Positions 33,926-43,879 of a DNA stretch of 64,000 nucleotides are shown one piece after another. A program made the position numbers and the translations under genes. The notes under the pieces were generated by a model. The model made no database searches and was not told the origin of the DNA. It saw only the letters and a program-made list of their open reading frames with translations. Within the stretch, counting starts at the first letter, position 1, and the number at the start of each line of letters is the position of its first letter. Source of the stretch: Vibrio sp. MEBiC08052 (lineage in GTDB: Bacteria > Pseudomonadota > Gammaproteobacteria > Enterobacterales > Vibrionaceae); assembly GCF_001506075.1 (NCBI RefSeq), contig NZ_KQ947475.1:3721860-3785859 (forward strand). Direction: 5' to 3'.

Positions 33926-35374
33926 TTAAACATCGTAGGTTGTTGACGCTGTATCGCCGCCTGTGCCTGTCCAGTTGGTGTGGAAGAACTCACCACGCGG
34001 ACGGTCAACACGCTCATAGGTATGCGCACCAAAGTAATCGCGCTGGGCCTGAAGCAGGTTTGCAGGGAGACGAGCTGTTGTATAGCCGTCAAGGAATGTC
34101 AGAGCCGATGTGGTACAAGGCATTGGGATACCGGCTTCCAGAGATTTGGCGGCAACTTTACGCCATGCAGCAAGACACTGATCCAGAATGCCTTTAAAGT
34201 AAGGATCTGACCCTAAGAAAGCAAGTTCAGAGTTGGCATCATACGCATCGCGGATATTACCAAGGAACGCTGAACGGATGATACAGCCACCGCGCCACAT
34301 CAGTGCCACGTTACCGTAGTTCAGTTCCCAGCCATTCTCATCGGATGCTTCACGCATCAGCATAAAGCCTTGTGCGTAAGAGATGATTTTTGAAGCCAGC
34401 AGTGCCTGACGCAGTGCATCCAGCCATTCTTGCTTATCACCGCTTACTTTCTCGATAGCCTTGCCAAATTGTGCTTCAGCCGCAACGCGTTGCTCTTTGA
34501 GTGCTGACAGGCAACGTGCAAATACAGATTCACTGATTAAAGTCAGTGGGATGCCAAGATCCAAAGCATTGATACCAGTCCATTTACCGGTGCCTTTCTG
34601 ACCTGCCGTATCGAGAATCTTTTCAACCAATGGGCTACCGTCTTCATCTTTATAACCAAGAATATCGGCGGTGATTTCGATGAGGTAACTATTCAGCTCG
34701 GTTTTATTCCAGTCGCTGAAGGTTTGTTGCATCTCTTCATGGCTCAGACCAAGGCCATCTTTCATGAATTGGTAAGCTTCAGTGATTAGCTGCATGTCAC
34801 CATATTCAATGCCGTTGTGTACCATCTTAACGAAATGACCGGCACCGTCGTTACCGACCCAGTCACAGCAAGGCTCGCCCGTATCGGTTTTGGCTGAAAT
34901 GGCCTGAAAGATGGGTTTGACTGCCGGCCATGCTTGTGGTGAACCGCCCGGCATAATCGATGGTCCGAAGCGTGCACCTTCTTCACCACCGGATACACCT
35001 GTTCCGATGAAGTGAATGCCTTTTTCTTTCAGAGCAGCAACGCGACGGTTGGTATCCGGATAGTTGGTATTACCACCGTCGATGATAATATCACCCTCGT
35101 CGAGTAGTGGTGCTAACTGATCGATAAACGCATCAACGACTGAACCGGCGCGGACCATCAGCATGACTTTGCGTGGTTTCTCTAATTTTTCAACCAACTC
35201 TTCCAAAGAATAAGCACCGATAATATTGGTGTCTTTGGCGGGGCCGGCTAAGAATTCATCGACTTTGGATGTGGTCCGGTTGTGTGCAACGACTGTGAAG
35301 CCATGGTCGTTCATGTTAAGAATTAGGTTTTGTCCCATCACCGCAAGACCAATAACACCTATATCGCCTTTCAT
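33926..35374 (-). CDS. gnd: 6-phosphogluconate dehydrogenase (decarboxylating)
   Basis: 482 residues from the ATG at 35374, behind GAGGAGAT. It oxidises and decarboxylates 6-phosphogluconate to ribulose 5-phosphate with NADP. The nucleotide motif GVIGLAVMGQNLILN opens the protein, NRTTSK follows, GTGVSGGEEGARFGPS is the substrate loop, and KGTGKWT lies near residue 260. It is the last gene of the zwf-pgl-gnd operon, 13 bases behind pgl, and closes with its own terminator. Confidence 0.97.
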   Translation of the reverse strand: MKGDIGVIGLAVMGQNLILNMNDHGFTVVAHNRTTSKVDEFLAGPAKDTNIIGAYSLEELVEKLEKPRKVMLMVRAGSVVDAFIDQLAPLLDEGDIIIDGGNTNYPDTNRRVAALKEKGIHFIGTGVSGGEEGARFGPSIMPGGSPQAWPAVKPIFQAISAKTDTGEPCCDWVGNDGAGHFVKMVHNGIEYGDMQLITEAYQFMKDGLGLSHEEMQQTFSDWNKTELNSYLIEITADILGYKDEDGSPLVEKILDTAGQKGTGKWTGINALDLGIPLTLISESVFARCLSALKEQRVAAEAQFGKAIEKVSGDKQEWLDALRQALLASKIISYAQGFMLMREASDENGWELNYGNVALMWRGGCIIRSAFLGNIRDAYDANSELAFLGSDPYFKGILDQCLAAWRKVAAKSLEAGIPMPCTTSALTFLDGYTTARLPANLLQAQRDYFGAHTYERVDRPRGEFFHTNWTGTGGDTASTTYDV

Positions 35375-35387
35375 TGAATTTATCTCC

Positions 35388-36104
35388 TCACGCAATCTTT
35401 GCTGCTGCATCTTTATCTAAATACCACTCAGTCTCTCCTTGAGACGACTGAACTTTAGCCGCAGGATAAGGTAATGCTTCTGCAGCGGTGGTGTGAATTT
35501 CATGAATAATGTCTGCTTTCCCGGCGCCCAGAACCAAATAGCTAATTCGTTTGGCGGCCTGAAGGACTCTGGCACTTTTGGAAACACGTAACTGGCCTGA
35601 CTCAGGGTGAGAAGCCACGAGTGCCAGTGCAGAATCTTGATAATTGGTTGCTCCGGGGAAGAGTGAAGCCGTATGGCCATCAGCACCGACACCCAACAGA
35701 ATCCAGTCAAAGACTGGCGTTCCATCCTGAGTCGGGACTTGATCCAACATTTCTTGGGCGAAGCGTTCAACTTCCGGTGCCGGATCGTTTTCCCCTAAAA
35801 TCCGGTGGATATTCTCTGCCGGAATCTGAATCTGACTAAACAACAGTGCGTTTGCTTCACCGTAGTTGCTTTCCGCATCGTCTGGGGCGACACAGCGCTC
35901 ATCACCCCACCAAAAATGAAGGTTGTGCCATTGGATTGACGTCGCATAGGGGGCAGAGGCCAGCAGCTTGAACAACATTTTGGGCGTGCTACCACCGGAT
36001 AACGAGACGTGAACAGGGTGTCCCTGTTCACTATACGCTTTTAAGTCGTCAGCAAGTGAATGTACGACTTCGTCGGCAGTTTGAAAAATTTTGTGGTTGA
36101 TCAT
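35388..36104 (-). CDS. pgl: 6-phosphogluconolactonase
   Basis: 238 residues of the DevB/SOL type, hydrolysing 6-phosphogluconolactone. Typical motifs: VSLSGGSTPKMLF, WWGDERCV and LGVGADGHTASLFPG. The start at 36104 overlaps the zwf stop as ATGA, so translation is coupled. Middle gene of the oxidative pentose-phosphate operon. Confidence 0.96.
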   Translation of the reverse strand: MINHKIFQTADEVVHSLADDLKAYSEQGHPVHVSLSGGSTPKMLFKLLASAPYATSIQWHNLHFWWGDERCVAPDDAESNYGEANALLFSQIQIPAENIHRILGENDPAPEVERFAQEMLDQVPTQDGTPVFDWILLGVGADGHTASLFPGATNYQDSALALVASHPESGQLRVSKSARVLQAAKRISYLVLGAGKADIIHEIHTTAAEALPYPAAKVQSSQGETEWYLDKDAAAKIA

Positions 36105-37606
36105 AATTCGCAATAATCCGTATTGGTTAAATTTTTACAGGGGAATCGCCACTCTCTGCCATCTCGTTGCAGCAGTTCGTTCGATTCTTTAGGGCCCCAT
36201 GTCCCACAGGCGTATCCATATAAAGAGGTCGGGTCTTGTTTGTAGTCCAGAATAGGCTGAACAAATTTCCAACAAGCCTCAACCGCATCTGTGCGGGCAA
36301 ATAGTGTCGCGTCGCCGTTTAAGGCATCGAGCAATAAACGCTCATAAGCAGTGAGCATTTTGGTTTCTTCCAGAGAGGTATAATGAAAGTCCATTGATGC
36401 TTCTTTGGCGCGGAAACCGGCTCCCGGCTCTTTCAGACCGAAACACATCAAAATGCCTTCGTCTGGCTGGATTCGGATCACAAGTTTATTTTCCGGCGCA
36501 TTCTGCGCAAATACCGGGTGCGGGGTGCGTTTGAAATGAATCACGACTTCGGTCACGCGGGTCGGTAGTCTTTTACCACTGCGGACATAGAACGGCACCC
36601 CATTCCAACGCCAGTTGTTGATAAACATTTTCAGCGCGACATAGGTTTCGGTGCGTGAATCTTCAGCGACCCCATGCTCATCCCGATAGCCCGGCAGGAA
36701 TTTACCCCGAACTTCAGACTCAGTGTATTGCCCGAGCACCAGATTCTGGTGGATGTCTTGTTCACTGAGCGGTTGTAGACTTTGCAGGACTTTGTTGACT
36801 TCATTGCGGATTGAGTCGGCATTAATCGCGGCCGGTGGCTCCATCGTGACCATTGCCAGTACTTGCAGCAAGTGATTCTGGAACATATCTCGCACTGCAC
36901 CGGAGTTGTCGTAATACCCGCCACGTTCTTCTACACCCAGAAACTCAGCACCGGTGATTTCGACATAATCGATGAAGTTGCGGTTCCAAAGTGGTTCAAA
37001 CATACCGTTTGCAAACCGGAAAACCAGTAGGTTTTGCACGGTTTCTTTACCTAAATAATGGTCAATGCGGTAAATTTGATGCTCTTTGAAGTGACGGTGG
37101 ATTTCGATATCCAGTTCTTGCGCTGATTTGAGATCATAGCCAAATGGCTTTTCAATAATCAGACGTTTCCAGCCTTGGTTCTCATCGTTTAGCCCATGCG
37201 CGGCAAGGCAGCCGGGGATCACGCCATACAGGCTAGGCGGTGTTGCCAGATAGAATAAGGTGTTGCGTTGTTCAAAGTGATATTGCTCGGCCAGCGTATC
37301 CAGCCGTTCAGACAATTTTTGATAGTCATCGACATTTGCGGTATCAATCGCTTGATAATGGAGGTGCTGACAAAAAGCTTCCAGCGTTTCAGGAACTGTT
37401 TTTTCCAGTTCTTGCAGGGTTGTCTTCAATCTTTCCCGGTAGGAATCATCACTATATTCCGTTCGACTTACACCTAAAATTGCAAATGATTTGGGCAGTT
37501 GATTGTTTGCATATAGATGATATAAGGCAGGAATAAGTTTGCGGTAAGTGAGATCGCCGGAAGCACCAAAAATTACAATGCTGCTGTTTTCAGGTATTAC
37601 CATCAT
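36101..37606 (-). CDS. zwf: Glucose-6-phosphate 1-dehydrogenase
   Basis: 501 residues from the ATG at 37606 (a second ATG at 37603 is equally placed behind GGGAAAG). NADP motif GASGDLTYRKLIPALYHLY at the N-terminus, and the active-site RIDHYLGKETVQN around residue 180. It opens the zwf-pgl-gnd operon that supplies NADPH and pentose phosphates. A perfect FNR-type box lies about 160 bases upstream. Confidence 0.97.
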   Translation of the reverse strand: MMVIPENSSIVIFGASGDLTYRKLIPALYHLYANNQLPKSFAILGVSRTEYSDDSYRERLKTTLQELEKTVPETLEAFCQHLHYQAIDTANVDDYQKLSERLDTLAEQYHFEQRNTLFYLATPPSLYGVIPGCLAAHGLNDENQGWKRLIIEKPFGYDLKSAQELDIEIHRHFKEHQIYRIDHYLGKETVQNLLVFRFANGMFEPLWNRNFIDYVEITGAEFLGVEERGGYYDNSGAVRDMFQNHLLQVLAMVTMEPPAAINADSIRNEVNKVLQSLQPLSEQDIHQNLVLGQYTESEVRGKFLPGYRDEHGVAEDSRTETYVALKMFINNWRWNGVPFYVRSGKRLPTRVTEVVIHFKRTPHPVFAQNAPENKLVIRIQPDEGILMCFGLKEPGAGFRAKEASMDFHYTSLEETKMLTAYERLLLDALNGDATLFARTDAVEACWKFVQPILDYKQDPTSLYGYACGTWGPKESNELLQRDGREWRFPCKNLTNTDYCEL

Positions 37607-37763
37607 CTTTCCCTTAAAAACGAGGTATTTAGCGTGTGCCAACGGTAACAGCACAATACCAAAATAGAAAATTGGCTCTTTCTATAACAATAATAGGTGC
37701 TATCAATATCCATGACACCCGTCATAAAAGAGCAAAAAACCGGGCCCTATTCTCTCTGACAAA

Positions 37764-37777
37764 TTGATTTACATCAA
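37764..37777. promoter_or_regulatory. FNR-type operator upstream of zwf
   Basis: TTGAT-TTAC-ATCAA, a perfect match to the FNR consensus TTGATnnnnATCAA, lies 158-171 bases before the zwf start. A second partial motif (TTTGATCAA) is 14 bases away. Sites this far upstream can activate or repress. Confidence 0.5.
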
Positions 37778-37848
37778 CCAAAAGTGTCGATTTGATCAAC
37801 TTATTTCATGTAAGGGTGCCCGGCTGATTTCGCTTTCCGATTTGGTGA

Positions 37849-40746
37849 TCATATCTGATGAGTCATTGTCTTCAGGTATTGTTTAACGCGTTTGATGTAG
37901 ATGTTCGGGTCAATCTGCGTCATCGTTTCTTCTTCCATAAAAGTATCGGCATAACGCTGATACAGCTTGTTTTCCAAAAACAGTAAATAGAGACGGGGAT
38001 CCAAGTGGCCGTTGACGGCCATGTCAGTCATCCGTTCAATGACTTCTGGCAGCATGTTGACTTTTTGATCCGGTCGCTCACGGAAAGTGAGTGATTCAAA
38101 GACGTCAGCCACAGCGATCATTCTGGCTTGAAGCGACAGTTCTTCGCCTTTTAATCCTCTGGGGAATCCATGGCCGTCCATGCGTTCATGGTGACACGCT
38201 GCAATTTTCGGAATATTTTTCAAATGTTCCGGATAGGGCAACCGTTCCAGTAGCATCAGAGTCTGCACGGTATGCGAATTGAGGATAAATTGTTCTTCTT
38301 CAGTTAACGTGCCATGACGAACGGATAAATTATGCAGTTCTCCCCGATTGTATAGCAGCTCTCCCGGTTTGAGTGAGAAGCGATCCTGCCATGTTTCTTG
38401 CGGCGTCTCTTGCGGATAGTTACCTGACTCCCATGTCACACAGTGGCTTGGCTTATCATCGAGTAATTTTTCCATGACGGGCAGAGACCTCGATTTGCCG
38501 GCGCGTTGTTGCTCAATCGAGGAGACGCCTAACTGATCATTCAATGTACGCTTCCAGTTACGTTGGGCAATTCGATGTAATTTCTCGATTTTTTCATTGG
38601 TCATCGGTTCATCGCTGACATTACATTCGGCAACGAAGACAAACTCTTCATCCAGGGTCCGGTGGGTCGCTTCAAGATCAGCGAGCAAGATTGTTTGGTC
38701 TTTCCCTTCCGCCAGTCCCTTCCAGTAATCCGCTTCAGCCTGAAGTTTGAGTAGTTCAAAACGCATCCGGACTTCATGAATCCGGTTATAAATGGTTTCA
38801 AGCTTGGTGGCTTTATTGAAGATATATTCCGGTGTGGTGATTTTTCCGCAGTCATGCAGCCAAGACGCAACATTTAACTCTTCCCACTGTGAAGCATCCA
38901 TTTTGAAATAAGGATAATAATGTGTATCGGTGACGGTTGCTTCCGCCAACCACTGCACCAATGCCGGAACGCGTTGGGAATGTCCGCGTGTCTGGGGTGA
39001 CTTGGTATCAACTGCGGAAGCGATCATCTCGATAAATGCGTAGAACACCTCTTTTTGTTGTTGCAGTGTGTCAATATTATCTTTGGCGATTTGAGCAAAG
39101 CTCATCAGCTCGCGTAGGAAGGCATGTTTATCGGATTGTTCCTGAGTCAGCGGGCGTTCATAGCCGAGATTGAGAATACCGATCAGCTGATGACGCCGGT
39201 TCAGTAGAGGGAACAGATAAATATCCGTATTGAATAACTGATCGCGGTATTTTTTGATGACGTTATCTTGTTTACTGAGGTGAACTATTTCACCTTTTTG
39301 TAGTTGTGATTTGAGCCAAGGCGTTTCATTCAGTAAGTCATTGATGTCTATTTTGAATGGGATGATGGCATGATTTGTTAGTGTGGTGAATGACTCTGTT
39401 TCACTGGAGAATATGTACAGAATAATCGTTTCTGCCCGGGTGATCTGATAGCTTTGTTGGGTGAGTGTCTTTGCCAGCGTATTGAAATCATGATTACTGG
39501 CCGTATTGCGGAGTAACTTGAGTAAATCATGCAGGGTGTGTTCCATTAACTGCAACGACTGAGATAAGTTAGCGACTTCTTTAATGATCGATTTGGGATA
39601 ACGAGTTTTCTTAAATTCAAACCGAGTAATATTGTCGGAAAGCTGAACAAGATTTTTTAACGGTCTTGCCAGCCTCGATGCAATCATCGCAACAGTCAAA
39701 AAGCAGATGACAAGTAGAATAATGACCACCTTTAGCTGTTGATTCCGCATCGATAATAAATTGGATAATAGGGCATCATGGGGGGTTGCTTCTGCTAACA
39801 TTAAAGTGACATAAGGATTCAATATCACTGGTGTCAACGTTAAAGACCAATCTTTGTCTCCGTCATTGACTGTTTCATAGATGACTTGACTACTCATCCG
39901 ATGGAGAATAGGCGTAAATAATGACTTTTCCAGCTTGTTGCGATTCTCTGCCGGGGGGTTGGTTACCGATACCCCGGCATCATGTTGGGCTAAGACATTA
40001 TACTTTTGATCAAACAGAATGAGCTTTGTATTTTCAGTGAAACCGATGGCATCGATTTGTTTGGACAAAGAATCCAGTGTGAAGTCGGCACCGACAACTT
40101 TGTGGCCGTCGGGTGATCTTCGTGACAGCGTTACCCCGTGGGTTTTCAGAAAATAGAAGAAATAGGGCTCCGTCAGTCGAATTTTTCCGTCGCGCTGAGC
40201 GGACAGAAACCAAGGACGTTCACGGGGGTCAAACTGATTATCAAAGGTCTGGCGATGGCTAATTTGCTGAAATTGTTCATCAAGAAAGAAGATATCATTC
40301 TGCCCGTCGGCTTGTGTTTGTTGTGCATACAATGCAGCATTTTTAGGGGCAGCGAAGCGTCTTATATCCTGCTCATCCAAGAGTGGCCGCATGATGGTGA
40401 AATCACCATTGTCGTCGGCAAAGTAGATAGCAACCAAATTGGGATTTTTTTGGAACACCAGTGCCATCGATGCCAGCCAGCGCTTATCGTCAATGGGTGA
40501 GTGCTCCTTTTCGACAAACGTGCTGAACGCAAGGAAATCCAGTGTGGTGAGGATCGGGCCAATACTCTGTTTATATTCGGTTTCGATTTTACGGCTGTTT
40601 TCATAGCTGAGCTGTTTTGCGGTTTCGCTGAGTAATGCTTGGGCATGGTTGTAGCTGATCAGGATTAAAACGCCACCAACGATTGAAGTTAAAATCAGGA
40701 ATAAACTGCCAATATGAAGACTAAGAGAATAGCGACGTAATTTCAT
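37849..40746 (-). CDS. HD-GYP cyclic-di-GMP phosphodiesterase with Cache sensor
   Basis: 965 residues from the ATG at 40746; the longer frame upstream has no ribosome site. A membrane helix (about 10-35), a periplasmic Cache-type sensor (about 40-320), a second helix near 340-360, a HAMP-like segment, a GAF-like domain (about 430-580) and an HD-GYP domain. The HD pair is HDCGKIT, and HHERMDGHGFPRGLKGEEL is the GYP part, with GFP in place of GYP. The two are about 205 residues apart, longer than usual by roughly 140 residues. It should hydrolyse cyclic-di-GMP in response to an external ligand. Confidence 0.9.
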   Translation of the reverse strand: MKLRRYSLSLHIGSLFLILTSIVGGVLILISYNHAQALLSETAKQLSYENSRKIETEYKQSIGPILTTLDFLAFSTFVEKEHSPIDDKRWLASMALVFQKNPNLVAIYFADDNGDFTIMRPLLDEQDIRRFAAPKNAALYAQQTQADGQNDIFFLDEQFQQISHRQTFDNQFDPRERPWFLSAQRDGKIRLTEPYFFYFLKTHGVTLSRRSPDGHKVVGADFTLDSLSKQIDAIGFTENTKLILFDQKYNVLAQHDAGVSVTNPPAENRNKLEKSLFTPILHRMSSQVIYETVNDGDKDWSLTLTPVILNPYVTLMLAEATPHDALLSNLLSMRNQQLKVVIILLVICFLTVAMIASRLARPLKNLVQLSDNITRFEFKKTRYPKSIIKEVANLSQSLQLMEHTLHDLLKLLRNTASNHDFNTLAKTLTQQSYQITRAETIILYIFSSETESFTTLTNHAIIPFKIDINDLLNETPWLKSQLQKGEIVHLSKQDNVIKKYRDQLFNTDIYLFPLLNRRHQLIGILNLGYERPLTQEQSDKHAFLRELMSFAQIAKDNIDTLQQQKEVFYAFIEMIASAVDTKSPQTRGHSQRVPALVQWLAEATVTDTHYYPYFKMDASQWEELNVASWLHDCGKITTPEYIFNKATKLETIYNRIHEVRMRFELLKLQAEADYWKGLAEGKDQTILLADLEATHRTLDEEFVFVAECNVSDEPMTNEKIEKLHRIAQRNWKRTLNDQLGVSSIEQQRAGKSRSLPVMEKLLDDKPSHCVTWESGNYPQETPQETWQDRFSLKPGELLYNRGELHNLSVRHGTLTEEEQFILNSHTVQTLMLLERLPYPEHLKNIPKIAACHHERMDGHGFPRGLKGEELSLQARMIAVADVFESLTFRERPDQKVNMLPEVIERMTDMAVNGHLDPRLYLLFLENKLYQRYADTFMEEETMTQIDPNIYIKRVKQYLKTMTHQI

Positions 40747-40885
40747 AAATTTGTCCGTAAATCGAGCCCCTAGGGTATAAGTATTGTCGAATGTGGTCAG
40801 GTTGCAAAAAAACCGGTGAAATTGGGGATAGCCAGTCACAAAGTGCATTGATATAGTTTTGTGTGGGAGAGAAAAGGGAGGCTTT

Positions 40886-41632
40886 ATGGATATTGTTGTT
40901 GATACACATACGCATACTTATGCAAGTGGTCATGCTTATAGTACATTGCTTGAAAATGTCAGTGTTGCGAAAGCGAATGGACTAAAAATTTTATGTACTA
41001 CCGATCATGCTGAACGGATGCCGGGAGCCCCTCATCCTTGGTTTTTTGCCAATCAGAGAGTGATTCCAAGATTTTTAAATGAGATCGCAATTATGCGTGG
41101 CGTGGAAGCCAATATCTTAAATACCCAAGGCGAAATTGATCTACAGCCGCCAGTGCTGGAACAACTTGACTGGGTGATCGGCAGTTTTCATGAGCCGGTG
41201 TTTGCACCTGCTAATAAAAAGACACATACCCAAGCGTTGCTGAGTGTAATCGAACGTGGTGAAGTGGACGCTTTGGGGCATTTGGGCAACCCCAGATATG
41301 ATTTTGACTTTGATACCGTAATTCAGTGTGCAGCAGAGCACCATGTTGCGATTGAGATTAATAACAGTACCTTGCTGGGCCATAGCCGCGTCGGTAGTGT
41401 TGAACGATGCTACGAGATAGGGCGTCTTGCTAAGCTGTACGGTGCACCGATTACCACCGGAAGTGATGCTCATTTTTGTCACGCGGTCGGTGAGTTGAGC
41501 CTCGTCCGAGAACTGATTACAAAACTTGAGATCCCCACAGAGCAGGTCATTACACACAGTGCCCGCCAGTTTTTGCAGTTTCTGGCATTGCGCGGGCGTG
41601 AGGCGATTACTGATTTCTATGCAATACAATAA
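40886..41632 (+). CDS. ycdX: PHP-family phosphatase (YcdX)
   Basis: 248 residues from the ATG at 40886, behind AAAAGGGAGG. The PHP metal cluster is clear: DTHTHTYASGHAYST, TTDHAERMPGAPHP, RGVEANI, GSFHEP and GSDAHFCHAVG. YcdX is a trinuclear-zinc phosphatase linked to swarming motility in E. coli. Length matches the family. It lies divergent from the HD-GYP gene. Confidence 0.93.
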   Translation: MDIVVDTHTHTYASGHAYSTLLENVSVAKANGLKILCTTDHAERMPGAPHPWFFANQRVIPRFLNEIAIMRGVEANILNTQGEIDLQPPVLEQLDWVIGSFHEPVFAPANKKTHTQALLSVIERGEVDALGHLGNPRYDFDFDTVIQCAAEHHVAIEINNSTLLGHSRVGSVERCYEIGRLAKLYGAPITTGSDAHFCHAVGELSLVRELITKLEIPTEQVITHSARQFLQFLALRGREAITDFYAIQ

Positions 41633-41765
41633 AAAGTGATGGAATAAAAAGCATTCGTGAGTATACCTCAAACCGTCGTCAGATATGCTTTGTTAAAAAG
41701 TGAGTTTATCTTAAGATAGCAAAGAAATATCAGTAAATCAGAAACATACGTAAGGAAGTAATGCA

Positions 41766-42122
41766 ATGTTAAAAAAAATAACAATATTATTATTGGTGAT
41801 GTGTTTTTCTCCAGCTTGGGCTCATGATGACGTTCAGTCATCCATGAGACAGATTAAAAAAGCCTTTGTAGATGCAGCTCACTCCTCTAGTGTAGAAGAA
41901 ATGAAAGGGGCAATGGGGCGACTTGATGAAATAGTAAGTCACCTCAAACAAGAGGAATATCAGGGTGACAGAGGCAAAACAATGAAGGAAGGTTTTCAAA
42001 AACTTGCTGTTGCAATTGATCAGGTTAAATCTGAACTTAATCAGGGCAACTTACAAAGTGCAAAAGATAAGCTAAAAGCAATTGATGAATTGAGATCAGA
42101 ATATCATCGCAAGGTGAGATAA
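41766..42122 (+). CDS. cybC: Periplasmic cytochrome b562
   Basis: 118 residues: signal peptide MLKKITILLLVMCFSPAWA, then a four-helix bundle. A methionine in SSMRQIKKAF (near mature residue 8) and a histidine in the C-terminal SEYHRKVR correspond to the heme ligands Met7 and His102 of E. coli cytochrome b562, whose ending is also Tyr-His-x-Lys. It binds b-type heme non-covalently; its electron partner is unknown. Starts after AAGGAAG. Confidence 0.88.
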   Translation: MLKKITILLLVMCFSPAWAHDDVQSSMRQIKKAFVDAAHSSSVEEMKGAMGRLDEIVSHLKQEEYQGDRGKTMKEGFQKLAVAIDQVKSELNQGNLQSAKDKLKAIDELRSEYHRKVR

Positions 42123-42137
42123 TACTCTCTGATCACA

Positions 42138-42186
42138 CATGAGTTTCGTTGTGAAAAGCCGTTCTGATTTAGCAGCGAAACTCATG
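42138..42186. terminator. Inverted repeat behind cytochrome b562 gene
   Basis: CATGAGTTTCG pairs with CGAAACTCATG (11 bp, 27-base loop). No T-run, so terminator function is uncertain. Confidence 0.4.
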
Positions 42187-42319
42187 CTTCACGCCAGAGC
42201 CTTGTTGTAATCAGATCTTGTTGTAAAGCAGATAAAGCAGATAAGGCAGGCAAGCCCTCACTCGACTACAGATAAATTCTCCGACAGCTCCCAAAAGCTC
42301 AGCCTGACAGGTAAAAATA

Positions 42320-42523
42320 TTAACGCTTATCATTTGGTTCTTGTATTTGATAGAGTGTCTTTTCTTGATTCTCACAAACATCTTTGCAGTCACATGCGCG
42401 TTCCACCCCGATAGAAGACAAACCGCCACAGCTCCCCTGAATGGAGCGACGATGAAATAGCACACCGATCGCCATACCGAGTATTAAGATGATAAATACA
42501 ACAAATGTCAGTAGGTAAGTCAC
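42320..42523 (-). CDS. nqrM: Na+-NQR maturation protein NqrM
   Basis: A 67-residue membrane-anchored protein. One helix (about 3-23) is followed by HRRSIQGSCGGLSSIGVERACDCKDVCE, the four-cysteine signature of NqrM, which delivers iron for the NqrD/NqrE centre of the sodium-pumping NADH dehydrogenase. NqrM normally follows nqrF and apbE; here it stands apart from any nqr gene in this window. Confidence 0.9.
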   Translation of the reverse strand: MTYLLTFVVFIILILGMAIGVLFHRRSIQGSCGGLSSIGVERACDCKDVCENQEKTLYQIQEPNDKR

Positions 42524-42750
42524 GGATACCTCCTTTGGCGTTTGTTCAGAAATGAATTTGGTACGAACAACGCTTCTTGATAAAAGTGTAGTTGATAAAA
42601 AGGTGTCGAAGCAACAACCGAACCCGATGAAGGACCAATGCCTGTATTATCGGGTGGTTGCTGATCGTGTCTATGGTTCGGCAACATAAACTATTCGCAA
42701 ATCATAAACCTAATTTGTAGCATATGCCACAAATTAATGCGTTGCCGCTC

Positions 42751-43788
42751 TTACCCACTTACCTTGATGGTTTGCCCGCTTTCACTGCTTTTTATCGCGA
42801 GTTCTATCAGGCGAATGGTGTTTAAGGCCTCTTTCGCGGTCACTGGTGGCGGTGTTCCGTGACGAATTGAAGCGGCTAACTGAACAAAATAGTTCTCATA
42901 GCCGCCTTGTTCCGTCGGTATCAATTCAACATATTCTTCAGTGTAGAGGCTCCCTTCGGCGATGACGATTACTTCTTGCCGTCGTGCTGTAATCTTGCCA
43001 CCTGTTTTGAGCCGTTCCTCCTGAGGATCAAGCCCTATTTTGATATATTTTGCTTTGGTTCCCAGAATCTTATAGCGCAGATTGTCGCCGGGACTATATG
43101 GGTTGGCATGGAGTTGCACCAGAAAATCCGAATAGTCTAATAACACGTTGAAGAAATCTGTCGCCCCACCCACTTGCCGCATTGAGCGGCATTGCGCGGT
43201 GATCGCCTCTGGCATACCGAAAAGTTCCAGAGCCTGATCGATAAGGTGAGGGGCGAGATCATAGAGAATACCGGAGCCTTCGACATCCGCAGACTCGCGC
43301 CAGCGATCTCTGGCTTCTGGCCGGTAGCGGTCAAAATGGGACTCAAACCATTTGACCTCTCCCAGTTTGCCGTCTGCGAGCAGTTTTTTCACGGTCAGAA
43401 AATCGTGATCCCAGCGGCGGTTGTGGTAAACACTGAGTGTGAGCTGCTTTTCTTGTGCGATACGAATCAAGGTTTCTCCGTCAGAGGCTTGAGTGACGAA
43501 AGGTTTTTCGACAACTACATGTTTACCGTGTTCCAGCGCCATTTTTGCCAAAGAGAAATGGACATCATTGGGGGCGGTAATAATCACCAGCTCTGCATCT
43601 GACTGTTCAATCAACTGGTCTGCACTTTCATAGCAGGTGACAGCCGGATATTGTGCTGCAATCACATCTTGCTGACGACTGCTAATGGCGCAAAACTGAA
43701 ACTGGGGTAAAGATTCAAGAAACGGGATATGAAACGTTTTGGCTGAATAACCGTAGCCTATCACGGCCGTTTTAATGGGTTGGGACAT
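42751..43788 (-). CDS. Gfo/Idh/MocA family oxidoreductase (YdgJ-like)
   Basis: 345 residues from the ATG at 43788, behind AGGTGA; a GTG nine bases earlier is less likely. The NAD(P) motif is AVIGYGYSAKTFHIPFL, the active-site lysine is in VVEKPFV (about 95), and the catalytic-domain block is LYDLAPHLIDQAL. Family members oxidise sugars or inositols. Substrate unknown. Monocistronic. Confidence 0.9.
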   Translation of the reverse strand: MSQPIKTAVIGYGYSAKTFHIPFLESLPQFQFCAISSRQQDVIAAQYPAVTCYESADQLIEQSDAELVIITAPNDVHFSLAKMALEHGKHVVVEKPFVTQASDGETLIRIAQEKQLTLSVYHNRRWDHDFLTVKKLLADGKLGEVKWFESHFDRYRPEARDRWRESADVEGSGILYDLAPHLIDQALELFGMPEAITAQCRSMRQVGGATDFFNVLLDYSDFLVQLHANPYSPGDNLRYKILGTKAKYIKIGLDPQEERLKTGGKITARRQEVIVIAEGSLYTEEYVELIPTEQGGYENYFVQLAASIRHGTPPPVTAKEALNTIRLIELAIKSSESGQTIKVSG

Positions 43789-43879
43789 TATCTTCACCTA
43801 TTCACTATCGTTAGAGTTTAATACCTATAGCCATTCAACATCATGACGGAGTCAGTCATCTTGATCAATCAATGTCCAT

